In this document: positions 6,609-14,435 of the stretch, in pieces
How positions within the stretch are numbered: position 1 is the stretch's first letter
Layout: every line of letters begins with the position of its first letter
Origin: an uncultured Alistipes sp.
Lineage (GTDB): Bacteria > Bacteroidota > Bacteroidia > Bacteroidales > Rikenellaceae
DNA: 28,489 bases
Direction: 5' to 3'
NCBI GenBank assembly: GCA_900552955.1
Contig: USBO01000009.1
Coordinates: forward strand, 1 to 28,489
Program-made: the position numbers and the translations under genes
The notes under the pieces: model-generated
Databases searched by the model: none
What the model was told of the DNA's origin: nothing
The model's input: the letters and a program-made list of their open reading frames with translations, nothing else

Positions 6609-8111
6609 ATGATCGACCTGACGCAATACCGGCGCCGCGAGACCCACGAAGTCCGCATCGGCGCCTGCACCATCGGCGGCACGCAGCCCGTGGCCGTGCA
6701 GTCGATGACCAACACCGACACGCGCGACACCGCGGCCAGCGTCGCCCAGATCGAGCGCATCGCCCGCGCCGGAGCGCCGATCGTGCGCCTCACGGCGCAG
6801 GGGGTGCGCGAAGCCGAGAACCTGCGCTGCATCGCCGAGCGGCTGCGGGCCGACGGCTGCGCGGCGGCCCTCGTGGCCGACATCCACTTCCTGCCCGAAG
6901 CGGCGGCCGTGGCGGCGCAGTATGTCGACAAGGTGCGCATCAACCCGGGCAACTACCGCCTCGGCCGCGGCGATCTCGAGGCGCTCATCGCCCGCTGCCG
7001 CGAGCGGGGCACGGCCCTGCGCATCGGCGTCAACCACGGCTCGCTCTCGAAGCGCATCTTCGACGAGTGGGGCGACACGCCCGAGGGGATGGTGGCCGCG
7101 GCGATGGAGTTCCTGCACGTCTGCCGCCGCGAGCGGTTCGATCAGGTCGTCGTCTCGATGAAGTCGAGCAACACGCGCGTGATGGTGGCCGCCTACCGGC
7201 TGCTCGTCGAGGCGATGGAGCGCGAGGGGATGACCTATCCCATTCATCTGGGGGTCACCGAAGCGGGCAACGGGCTCGAAGGGCGCATCAAGAGCGCCGT
7301 GGGGATCGGAGCGCTGCTCGCGGACGGCATCGGCGACACGATCCGCGTCTCGCTGACCGAAGCGCCCGAGCAGGAGGTGCCCGTGGCGCAGATGCTCGCC
7401 GACCATTTCCGCCGGCGGGAAGGCCGCTTCGAGGTGAAGTACCCCGAACGCTACTCGCCCACGGTCTACCGGCGTCGCAGCAGCATGCAGACGCCCGCCG
7501 TGCGCAACGAGATCACCGAAGCCTTCCGCCTCGTGGAGAGCACGTCGCAGAACCCCACGGCCGAGCTGCGCGCGGCGATCCTCTCGCTCGACGGCGACGA
7601 GCCGGCGGCCGTCGTACGCCGCTACGACGACACGGACCTCACGACGCTGGCCGTGAAGGCCGCCGCCGATCTTGGACCGCTCTTTCTCGACGGACTGGCC
7701 GACGGCATCCGCATCCTGAGCGACCGTTTCACGGAGGCCCAACTGCGCGAAGTGGAGCTGATGATCCTCCAGGCAGCGCGCGTGCGCTTCTCGCACACCG
7801 AATACATCGCCTGCCCCTCGTGCGGCCGCACGCTCTACGACATCGAGGGGACGCTGGCACGGATCAAGGCGCGCACGTCGCATCTGAAGAACCTCCGCAT
7901 CGGTGTCATGGGCTGCATCGTCAACGGCCCCGGGGAGATGGCCGACGCCGACTACGGCTACGTGGGCGCCGCGCCCGGGCGCATCACCCTCTACAAGGGA
8001 CGCACCGTCGTGGAACGCAACATCCCGCAGGAGGAGGCGCTCGACCGGCTCATCGCCCTGATCCGTGAGAATGGCGACTGGCAGGAACCCGACAACGGCG
8101 CAGGGGTATGA
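6609..8111 (+). CDS. ispG: 4-hydroxy-3-methylbut-2-enyl diphosphate synthase (IspG/GcpE)
   Basis: IspG converts MEcPP to HMBPP in the non-mevalonate isoprenoid pathway, using a 4Fe-4S cluster. The 500-residue protein has the N-terminal TIM barrel (about 1-270, e.g. IGGTQPVAVQSMTNTDT, VDKVRINPGNY, IHLGVTEAG) and the C-terminal ferredoxin-reductase-like domain. That domain carries the cluster cysteines Cys402, Cys405 (IACPSCGRT) and Cys436, and the conserved Glu443 (MGCIVNGPGE). About 120 residues between them (roughly 275-395) form the insertion typical of plant- and Bacteroidetes-type IspG and absent from the ~370-residue E. coli enzyme. The ATG at 6609 is preferred over an upstream GTG at 6588, which overlaps the -7 element. 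Its TGA overlaps the WbqC-family start by 4 bp, so the two are translationally coupled. Confidence 0.96.
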   Translation: MIDLTQYRRRETHEVRIGACTIGGTQPVAVQSMTNTDTRDTAASVAQIERIARAGAPIVRLTAQGVREAENLRCIAERLRADGCAAALVADIHFLPEAAAVAAQYVDKVRINPGNYRLGRGDLEALIARCRERGTALRIGVNHGSLSKRIFDEWGDTPEGMVAAAMEFLHVCRRERFDQVVVSMKSSNTRVMVAAYRLLVEAMEREGMTYPIHLGVTEAGNGLEGRIKSAVGIGALLADGIGDTIRVSLTEAPEQEVPVAQMLADHFRRREGRFEVKYPERYSPTVYRRRSSMQTPAVRNEITEAFRLVESTSQNPTAELRAAILSLDGDEPAAVVRRYDDTDLTTLAVKAAADLGPLFLDGLADGIRILSDRFTEAQLREVELMILQAARVRFSHTEYIACPSCGRTLYDIEGTLARIKARTSHLKNLRIGVMGCIVNGPGEMADADYGYVGAAPGRITLYKGRTVVERNIPQEEALDRLIALIRENGDWQEPDNGAGV

Positions 8112-8707
8112 CGATCCTGCCTGCGGCCTATCTGCCCGACATCGAATACTGCGCCCGCTGGGCGCAGGGGCCGTGCGTCATCGACGGCGGCGAGCACTTC
8201 GTCAAACGCTCGGAGCGCAACCGCACGCGCATCCTGACCGCCGGCGGCGTGCTGACGCTCACGGTGCAGGCCGTGCGGGCCAACCGCCCGCGCACGCCGA
8301 TGCGCGACGTGCGCATCGACTACTCGAAGCGCTGGCAGCATCAGCATTGGACGGCGCTGGTCTCGGCCTACAAGGCTTCGCCCTACTTCGACCACTACGC
8401 TCCGCGGTTCGAACCCTTCTACACGCGCCGCTACGAATTCCTCCTCGACTACGACTTGCGTCTGATGGAGACGCTCTCCGAACTGCTCGGCCTGCCCATG
8501 CCGGCCCTCTCGGAGGAGTATCTGACGGCCGGCGGCGGCGACTGCGACCTGCGCCCCAAACGAAAAGAGGGCGCGGACTTCGCGTCCCCGCCCTATGTTC
8601 AGGTCTTCGCCGACCGTCTGCCCTTCACGCCTAATCTTTCGATCGCAGACCTTTTGTTTTGCGAAGGGCCTCAAAGTCCCGCGCTTTTAAGGCGGTGCCG
8701 ACTCTGA
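8108..8707 (+). CDS. WbqC-family protein
   Basis: This 199-residue protein matches the WbqC-like family: ILPAAYLPDIEYCARW near the N-terminus, SERNRTRILTAGG, a DYSKRWQHQHWTALVSAY block (about 75-92) and the C-terminal SIADLLFCEGPQ pattern. Some members lie in O-antigen clusters and some are thought to act in glycan or lipid modification; the activity is not established. Start and stop are well supported because the terminal motif reaches about residue 194. It overlaps the ispG stop (ATGA) and so is probably translated by coupling. Its last 77 bp overlap the 3' end of the convergent GH2-like gene, so no room is left for a terminator between them. Confidence 0.8.
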   Translation: MTILPAAYLPDIEYCARWAQGPCVIDGGEHFVKRSERNRTRILTAGGVLTLTVQAVRANRPRTPMRDVRIDYSKRWQHQHWTALVSAYKASPYFDHYAPRFEPFYTRRYEFLLDYDLRLMETLSELLGLPMPALSEEYLTAGGGDCDLRPKRKEGADFASPPYVQVFADRLPFTPNLSIADLLFCEGPQSPALLRRCRL

Positions 8708-10670
8708 GCGACACGCTGTCGCGCAGCTCGCCGCAGCGGGCCTCGATGCGGTTCTCGCCCGGCAGCAGCTTGCAGTCGGCGCGGAACTGCCCGGGGGCGT
8801 ACCGCACGAGCGCCACGCTGTCGCCGTTGACCAGCAGCACGGGGTTGTCGGCCGACGAGTAGACCCTGATCCGCTGCTCGGCCTCGGGACGCACGCGCCA
8901 CCGCCGTTCGGCGATGTGGAGCGTCGGCTCGCGGCGGTTCCACAGCGCCCGATAAAGGTAATAGGCATCCTTCCTCTGCCGGCGGTCGAGCGTCACCAGT
9001 CCGCAGGCGTTGCGGTCGTTGGCGCCGCGCGCCGTGCCGAAATCGAACAGCGCGTTGACCCACTCGCCCCAGAAGGCCGGATCGGGGACGATCCTGCGGG
9101 CATACTCCTCATGGAAACGCGTCTGCCAGCGTTCGGGCAGCCAGTGCGTCCCGGGCGTGGGACGTCCCATCAGATCGTCCTGCTGCGAAGGGTAGCCCGG
9201 CACGCCGTAGCAGGGGGCCGCCAGCAGGTTGCTCCACGACTTGTGGAGCGTCTCGCACCAGTAACCCACGTCGTCGGTCGAACCCCGCGTCCAGCCCACG
9301 TCCTGCCGCAGCGCAACCAGATCGGTGATCGTGTTGAGTTCGCCGTCCTGATTGCTCAGCGCGACGGTGGGCCGCGACGGATCGGCCTCTTTGACGGACT
9401 TGTGCAGCTCGCGGATATAGGGCGTCACGTCGTCGCCGCGCTGCCACACCAGCGAGAAAATCCCCCACATGACCACCGAAGGATGGTTGAAATTCTGTGC
9501 CACGATCTCGCGCAGCTGTTCGCGGCCGTTGGCGCGGAACCGCTCCGTGGGGAAGTAGAAGACGTCGCCCAGATAGGGCGAGCGCATGAGCGGCAGGTCG
9601 ATCCACGCCATGATTCCCCGCTCGTCGAGGCGGTCGTAGAGGTATTGGTCGTGAGGCCCCGAGACCGAGTGGACGGCGTTGGCCCCCACGTCGTGCAGAA
9701 GTGCCAGATCCTCGTCGTAGTCGGCCGCCGTGAAGGCATTGGCGACGCTCGCGCGGTCGTGGTAGAGCGCCACGCCGTGCAGCCGCACCGTGTCGCCGTT
9801 GACGAGCAGTCCGCAGCCCGACGGCACGATCCGCCGGAAGCCGGTGCGCACGGTCACCTCGTCCGTCATCGAATCGCACACGATGCGTGCGGTGACCGTG
9901 TAGAGGTCGGGCGCGGCGGGACTCCACAGCCGCGGCGATTCGACGGTGAAGGGAATCCTCACCGGTTCACCGGCCGTGCGGTTGTCCTTGTGCACCTTCT
10001 CGGCCACCACGTAGCCCTCGGGATCGCGCACCGTGAGCGTGATCTGAGCCGTGAGGTCCTTGGGTGCCGAGACATAGACCGCCGCACGCCCCTCGACCGC
10101 CGCGGGCGTCACCGAGACCTGCTCGACGAAGAGTCCGTCGGTGCCCCACACCGTGGGCGACACGGCCGCCTTGTCGGTCAGAATCAGGTCGACGTCGCGG
10201 TAGATGCCGCCGTAGACGTTCTGCTCGGTCGAAGTGGGGAGGACGTCGTTCTGGAACGTGTTGCTCACCACCACGAGCAGATGGTTCTCGGCGCCGAACT
10301 TCACGCAGCCGGTGATCTCGAGCGTGAAGGCCGTGAAGGCGCCGCGGTGCTCGCCCACATGGCAGCCGTTGACGAAGACGTCGGCCACGGTCTGCACTCC
10401 GTCGAAGCGCAGGAAGAGCCGTTTGGACGCCCAGTCGGCAGGGACGTAGAGCCGCCGCATGTAGTTGCCCGTCGTGCGGCGGTACTCCGAATTGCCGGCC
10501 AGCGCATCGAGGTTCCACGTATGGGGAAGGGTGATGTTGCGCGCATCGTCGGCGCTGTTCTCGCTGCGGAAATAGAACGTCCAGTCGTCGTTGAGACGAA
10601 AGACCTCCCGCGCGACGGCCTGCAATGCAAAGGTCGTCAGCAAACTTATCAGAAGCAGGTAACGTTTCAT
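8631..10670 (-). CDS. GH2-family protein lacking both catalytic glutamates (probable pseudoenzyme)
   Basis: The 679-residue secreted protein (signal peptide 1-20, MKRYLLLISLLTTFALQAVA) has the glycoside hydrolase family 2 architecture. A sugar-binding jelly roll (about 22-185, LPHTWN, VFVNGCHVGEHRGAFTAF), an Ig-like domain (about 186-290), a TIM barrel (about 297-590, HPSVVMWG, WGEWVNALFDFG, GLVTLDRRQRKDAYYLYRALW) and a C-terminal beta domain follow. In active GH2 enzymes MWGxxNE supplies the acid/base; here the sequence is WGIFSLVW (Ser406-Leu407). The nucleophile motif SEYG is PCYG (Cys487). The reading frame is intact and surrounding motifs are conserved, so this is not simple decay. It may bind glycans without cleaving them, or use different chemistry. 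The start at 10670 was chosen for the signal peptide. Its promoter appears to be in the repeat at 10783. Confidence 0.85.
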   Translation of the reverse strand: MKRYLLLISLLTTFALQAVAREVFRLNDDWTFYFRSENSADDARNITLPHTWNLDALAGNSEYRRTTGNYMRRLYVPADWASKRLFLRFDGVQTVADVFVNGCHVGEHRGAFTAFTLEITGCVKFGAENHLLVVVSNTFQNDVLPTSTEQNVYGGIYRDVDLILTDKAAVSPTVWGTDGLFVEQVSVTPAAVEGRAAVYVSAPKDLTAQITLTVRDPEGYVVAEKVHKDNRTAGEPVRIPFTVESPRLWSPAAPDLYTVTARIVCDSMTDEVTVRTGFRRIVPSGCGLLVNGDTVRLHGVALYHDRASVANAFTAADYDEDLALLHDVGANAVHSVSGPHDQYLYDRLDERGIMAWIDLPLMRSPYLGDVFYFPTERFRANGREQLREIVAQNFNHPSVVMWGIFSLVWQRGDDVTPYIRELHKSVKEADPSRPTVALSNQDGELNTITDLVALRQDVGWTRGSTDDVGYWCETLHKSWSNLLAAPCYGVPGYPSQQDDLMGRPTPGTHWLPERWQTRFHEEYARRIVPDPAFWGEWVNALFDFGTARGANDRNACGLVTLDRRQRKDAYYLYRALWNRREPTLHIAERRWRVRPEAEQRIRVYSSADNPVLLVNGDSVALVRYAPGQFRADCKLLPGENRIEARCGELRDSVSLRVGTALKARDFEALRKTKGLRSKD

Positions 10671-10734
10671 AATATCCTGTGTTTTCGAGGCTCCGCGCAC
10701 GGCCGCACCGCACCGCGGATGCCGGTTCCGAGAC

Positions 10735-10769
10735 AAAAATGGTGCAAGGCCGCTGCGGAGGCTCCATTT
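10735..10769 (-). terminator. Possible attenuator hairpin in the GH2-like gene leader
   Basis: On the minus strand AAATGG (10769-10764) pairs with CCATTT (10742-10737), enclosing an inner CCGC-A-GCGG (10758-10750) and followed by a short run of T. It lies between the promoter at 10783-10790 and the ATG at 10670. The stems are short, so this is tentative. Confidence 0.25.
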
Positions 10770-10782
10770 CGCACCTCGGTGG

Positions 10783-10815
10783 CAAAGATACGAATAAGCC
10801 GAGAGAAAAAAGCAA
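10783..10815 (-). promoter_or_regulatory. Promoter of the GH2-like gene, inside repeat unit B1
   Basis: The minus strand has TATCTTTG at 10783-10790 with TTG at 10813-10815, 22 bp upstream, the same geometry as unit A1. The adjacent degenerate unit has TATCTTTG at 10858-10865 and TTG at 10886-10888 (20 bp). The leader to the ATG at 10670 is about 105 nt. Confidence 0.55.
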
Positions 10816-10831
10816 GCTTGCTTGCATTTTT
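10806..10831. terminator. Terminator-like hairpin of repeat unit B1
   Basis: An A-tract, GCAAGC (10812-10817), a TT loop, GCTTGC (10820-10825), one bulged A and five T. It is bidirectional in appearance, as in unit A1. Confidence 0.45.
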
Positions 10832-11008
10832 CCGAGGCGCAGTATCTTCGACGAAGTCAAAGATACGAAAAGTCGAGCGCAGAAGCAAGTTTGCTGGCAT
10901 TTTGCCGAACGGGAGGATAAAATAGTAACGAAAGCCAGCAGCGGCGGCGGATCACCGCCTTTATTTCACGATCTCGCAACGCCGCGCCGCCGAATCGAAA
11001 AATATCGC

Positions 11009-11016
11009 TACCTTTG
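11009..11016 (+). promoter_or_regulatory. -7 promoter element for the cvpA-rsgA-trmH operon
   Basis: TACCTTTG matches TAnnTTTG. Transcription would start near 11022, about 15 nt before the ATG at 11037. No convincing -33 TTG is seen. Confidence 0.5.
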
Positions 11017-11036
11017 CATCGGAATAAAACCGCGCC

Positions 11037-11555
11037 ATGAACACTCTCGATCTCATCGTCGGCCTCGCACTGGCCGCCGCCGCATTCAACGGCTGGCGCA
11101 AAGGGCTGATCGGCAAACTCTTCTCGCTGGCGGGACTCGTCGGCGGCGTCTGGCTCGCGCTGAGCTTCGGCACCCGCTGCGGCGAGGCGCTGCACCTGGA
11201 GGGAACGACGGCCGCTGCCGTGGGATTCGTCGCAGTCTTCCTCGCCGCGGCCGTGGCGGCCAGCCTCGCGGGCCGGCTCGTCGGCAAGGCGTTCAGCACG
11301 ATCGGCCTGGGAGGACTCGACACGCTGCTGGGCATCGCGCTGGCGCTGTTGCAGGCCGTGCTGCTGCTGGGACTGGCCTTCAAGGCCGCCGACTACTTCG
11401 ACCCCGCGCTCATCGGCCCCGCGACACGCGGGGAGTCGAAGTGCTACGGGCCGCTGATGCGCGCCACCGATGCGGTCTTCCCCCCGCTGCGCGACCTGGC
11501 CCGCGACTATCTGCGGGAGACACCCCAACCGACCGAAAAAACGCAGGAGGTATGA
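11037..11555 (+). CDS. CvpA family inner-membrane protein
   Basis: The 172-residue protein opens with NTLDLIVGLALAAAAFNGWRKGLIGKLFSLAGLVGGVWLAL, the typical CvpA start with the conserved GxxKG turn. Three or four hydrophobic helices follow (about 5-20, 28-45, 60-80 and 100-120). CvpA proteins sit in the inner membrane; they were first linked to colicin V production and later to envelope stress tolerance, and their molecular activity is unknown. The ATG at 11037 lies about 20 nt after the -7 element. It is the first gene of a four-gene operon and its stop overlaps the rsgA ATG by 4 bp (ATGA). Confidence 0.85.
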   Translation: MNTLDLIVGLALAAAAFNGWRKGLIGKLFSLAGLVGGVWLALSFGTRCGEALHLEGTTAAAVGFVAVFLAAAVAASLAGRLVGKAFSTIGLGGLDTLLGIALALLQAVLLLGLAFKAADYFDPALIGPATRGESKCYGPLMRATDAVFPPLRDLARDYLRETPQPTEKTQEV

Positions 11556-12478
11556 GCGAACCGATCGAAGGAGTCGTCACCCGCGCCACGGGAAGCTGGT
11601 ACGACGTGCTGCACGAGGGCCGCACGATCGCCTGCCGCATGCGCGGCCGCATCCGCCTCAAGGGCGCCCGCTCGACCAATCCGGTCGTGGTGGGCGACAC
11701 GGTGATCTGCACGGAAGGCAGCGACGGGGAACGGGTCATCGAACGCATCCTGCCGCGCCGAAACTACATCATCCGCCGTGCCTCGAACCTCTCGAAGGAG
11801 TCGCACATCATCGCGGCGAACATCGACCAGGCGCTGCTCGTGGCCACGCTCGCACACCCCGTGACGGCACCCGAGTTCCTCGACCGCTTTCTGGTGACGT
11901 GCGAGGCCTACAAGATTCCCGCGACGATTCTGCTGGCAAAATACGACCTCGCGGCGGCCGACCCCGAGGCCGTGGCGGCTTTCCACGCCGTCTACGAGAG
12001 CGCAGGCTACCGCGTGGTCGACCTCTCGACGCTCGACGGCACGGGGCTCGACACGGTGCGGGCGCTCGTCGCCGGCCGCACGACGCTCGTGGCGGGCAAC
12101 TCGGGAGTGGGCAAGTCGACGCTCGTCGCAACGCTCGAACCCGGGCTGGAGCTGCGCACGGGAGCGATCTCCGCAAGCCACCGCAAGGGGCGCCACACCA
12201 CCACCTTCTCGGCGATGTACCCGCTCACGGCCGGAGGATTTCTGATCGACACGCCCGGGATCAAAGGGTTCGGGCTGATCGACATCGAGGATCACGAGTT
12301 GGGGCACTACTTCCCCGAGATGATGCGCATCGGCGCCGGCTGCCGCTTCCACAACTGCACCCACACCCACGAACCCGATTGCGCGGTGCGCGAGGCGGTC
12401 GAGCGGGGCGAAGTGGCGCAGTCGCGCTTCGAAAGCTATCTCAAAATCCGCGACGAAGATGACAAATACCGCAAATAA
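11552..12478 (+). CDS. rsgA: Small ribosomal subunit biogenesis GTPase RsgA
   Basis: RsgA is a circularly permuted GTPase that checks late assembly of the 30S subunit. The 308-residue protein has the N-terminal OB fold (1 to about 75; CRMRGRIRLKGARSTNPVVVGD) and the invariant RRASNLSKESHIIAANIDQ. The permuted G-domain has the G4-equivalent first (residues 129-132), then the P-loop GNSGVGKST (182-190) and the DTPGIKGFG switch motif. It ends with the zinc-binding block (CRFHNCTHTHEPDC). The G4 motif, normally NKxD, reads AKYD here, losing the asparagine that contacts guanine. The AGGAGG before the ATG is only 1 nt away and unlikely to act as a ribosome-binding site; coupling to the cvpA stop is more likely. 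Confidence 0.95.
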   Translation: MSEPIEGVVTRATGSWYDVLHEGRTIACRMRGRIRLKGARSTNPVVVGDTVICTEGSDGERVIERILPRRNYIIRRASNLSKESHIIAANIDQALLVATLAHPVTAPEFLDRFLVTCEAYKIPATILLAKYDLAAADPEAVAAFHAVYESAGYRVVDLSTLDGTGLDTVRALVAGRTTLVAGNSGVGKSTLVATLEPGLELRTGAISASHRKGRHTTTFSAMYPLTAGGFLIDTPGIKGFGLIDIEDHELGHYFPEMMRIGAGCRFHNCTHTHEPDCAVREAVERGEVAQSRFESYLKIRDEDDKYRK

Positions 12479-13148
12479 CCGCACGCAGGAGTGGTACGAC
12501 GCACGCGCCGACCACCTCGCGGAGTTCCTCACCGAACGACGGAAACGCACGCTGGAAGAGGCGCTCGCCGAGCGGACGCGTTATGTGACGCTGCTGGCCG
12601 AAAACACCTTCCATCCGCACAACGCCTCGGCACTGATGCGCCATTGCGACGCCTTCGGCATCCAGGAGCTGCACACGGTGGAGACGCTCTGCAAGTTCTC
12701 GCCCAGCGCCTCGATCGTGCGCGGGACGGACAAGTGGATCGACGTGCGCCGCCACGCCTCGACGGCCGAAGCGATCGCCGCGCTGCGGGCCGAAGGCTAC
12801 CGGATCGTGGCCACGACGCCCCACCGCGAGAGCTGCACGCCCGAGACGTTCGACGTCGCGCGCGGCCCCTTCGCGCTGGTCTTCGGCACGGAGCACGCCG
12901 GCATCTCCGGCGTGGCAATGGCCGCGGCCGACGAGTACCTGCGCATCCCGATGTGCGGGCTGGTCGAAAGCCTCAACGTCTCGGCCTCGGCGGCGATCCT
13001 GCTCTACATGCTCTCGCAGCGCATGCGCACGCAGGTCGCGGGATGGCGCCTGCCGCCCCTCGAAGCGGCGGCGCTGCGGCTGCGCTGGATGCGGGCCGCG
13101 GTGAACGACGCCGACGACATCCTCGCGCGGCGGTTCGGCAAAGAGTGA
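12459..13148 (+). CDS. trmH: SpoU/TrmH-family RNA 2'-O-methyltransferase
   Basis: This 229-residue SPOUT methyltransferase carries the three SpoU motifs. Motif 1 is NASALMRHCDAFG (about 55-67, with the catalytic Arg61), motif 2 is FGTEHAGIS (142-150) and motif 3 is IPMCGLVESLNVSASAAI (163-180), which forms the trefoil-knot SAM site. The N-terminal helix (ERRKRTLEEALAERTRYVTLLAENTFHPHN) and the length match TrmH, which methylates Gm18 of tRNAs; family members acting on rRNA are the alternative. The start overlaps the rsgA end by 20 bp, consistent with coupled translation in the cvpA operon. The gene name rests on overall resemblance. Confidence 0.88.
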   Translation: MTNTANNRTQEWYDARADHLAEFLTERRKRTLEEALAERTRYVTLLAENTFHPHNASALMRHCDAFGIQELHTVETLCKFSPSASIVRGTDKWIDVRRHASTAEAIAALRAEGYRIVATTPHRESCTPETFDVARGPFALVFGTEHAGISGVAMAAADEYLRIPMCGLVESLNVSASAAILLYMLSQRMRTQVAGWRLPPLEAAALRLRWMRAAVNDADDILARRFGKE

Positions 13149-13164
13149 TTATTCGCAAAACACC

Positions 13165-14364
13165 ATGAATACGATTCTACGCAAACAGTTTCTGGCTCAC
13201 GTGGGGCAGACCTCGCCGTCGCCGATGCTCGTCGAGGTCGAACGCGCCGAGGGGTCGTTCTTCTACACCCCCGACGGCAAGCGCTACTACGATCTGGTGG
13301 CAGGCGTCTCGGTGAGCAACGTCGGCCATTGCAATCCCGACGTAGTGCGCGCCGTGCAGGAGCAGGCGGCGCGCTACATGCATGTGATGGTCTACGGCGA
13401 GATGGTCGAGTCGCCGCAGGTGACCTACGCCGCGCGGATCGCCGCGGCGCTGCCCGCACCGCTCGACAGCGTCTACTTCGTCAACTCGGGCGCCGAGGCG
13501 GTCGAGGGGGCGCTCAAACTCGCCAAGCGCGTCACGGGACGCACGGAACTGATCTCCATGCGCCGCGCCTACCACGGCTCGACGCACGGAGCGATGAGCA
13601 TGATGGGCGCTCCCGAGGGCGAGGAGTGGAAGGCGGCCTTCCGGCCGCTGCTGCCCGACGTGCGCGCCATCGAGTTCAACGACTTCGAGGCGCTCGGGCA
13701 GATCACCCGCCGCACGGCCGCCGTGCTCGTCTAACCCGTGCTGGGCGAGGCGGGCGTGCGGCTGCCGGCCGCCGGATGGCTCGAGGCGCTGCGCGAACGC
13801 TGCGACAGCACGGGAGCGCTGCTCATCTTCGACGAGATACAGACCGGAATGGGACGCACGGGCGCGCTGTTCGCCATGCAGCGCTACGGCGTCACGCCCG
13901 ACATCGTATGTCTGGCCAAAGCCTTCGGCGGCGGGATGCCGTTGGGGGCGTTCGTCGCGGCGAAACGGACGATGGATGCCTTGCAGACCGATCCCGTGCT
14001 GGGGCACATCACCACCTTCGGCGGTCATCCGGTCTGCTGCGCGGCGGGGCTGGCGGCATTCGACTACCTGGTGCGCCACCGCCTCGCAGAGCGGGTCGAG
14101 GCCAAAGGCACCCTTTACGAACGACTGCTCGGCGGACATCCGCAGGTGCGCGAAATCCGCCGCAGCGGGCTGCTGCTGGCCGTCGAGCTGGGCGATGCAG
14201 CCAAGCTCTACCGCATGATGGAGCTCTTCAAGGAGGCGGGGATTCTGAGCGACTGGTTCCTCTACTGCGACACGGCGTTCCGCATCTCGCCGCCGCTGAC
14301 CATCTCCGCGGAGGAGGTGCGCGACTCGGCCCGCATCATCGTCGACTGTCTCGACAGGCTGTAG
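13165..14364 (+). pseudogene. Class III (PLP) aminotransferase interrupted by an in-frame TAA
   Basis: One continuous frame of 399 codons would encode a full-length class III aspartate-aminotransferase-family enzyme, but codon 190 (13732-13734) is TAA. The first part (189 residues) contains GVSVSNVGHCNPDVV, YFVNSGAEAVEGALKLAK and RAYHGSTHGAMS. After the stop, the frame continues with PVLGEAGVRLP, the PLP-contact FDEIQTGMGRTG and LAKAFGGGMP with the PLP lysine at residue 252. The stop falls where family members usually have Glu in VxVExVxxEAG, so one base change (GAA to TAA) explains it. The two parts alone should be inactive. A GTG at 13738 could start the second part but it has no support. 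Start at 13165, 16 bp after trmH. A sequencing error is possible. Confidence 0.85.
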
Positions 14365-14386
14365 AGGCATCCGCCGCGAACGTATG

Positions 14387-14418
14387 AAAGCGCCGTGAAT
14401 CGATATTCACGGCGCTTT
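14387..14418. terminator. Strong bidirectional terminator between aminotransferase and nfo
   Basis: A perfect 14-bp stem (AAAGCGCCGTGAAT / ATTCACGGCGCTTT) with a CGAT loop and T- or A-tracts at the ends. It serves the convergent cvpA-operon and nfo transcripts. Confidence 0.9.
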
Positions 14419-14435
14419 TCCGATCCGGTCATCCA

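Larger units (their letters stand above)
10783..10920. repeat. Tandem intergenic repeat, locus B
   Basis: Unit B1 (10783-10857, 75 bp) differs from unit A1 (6409-6484) by one loop base (TT instead of TC) and one T in the T-tract. B2 (10858 to about 10920) is a degenerate unit that keeps CAAAGATACGAA and a weakened GCAAGT/TTGCT hairpin. Locus B lies in the 366-bp gap between the divergent GH2-like and cvpA genes. Apart from the repeat, the promoters and the hairpin at 10735, I see nothing in this gap. Confidence 0.85.

Noticed and set aside
11545..11550. AGGAGG before rsgA as a Shine-Dalgarno site.
   Set aside because: Only one base separates it from the ATG, too close to work, and it is part of the cvpA coding sequence.
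13732..13734. Recoding of the TAA as a special amino acid.
   Set aside because: No known bacterial recoding uses TAA in this way, and the family residue here is a common Glu; a nonsense mutation or read error is simpler.
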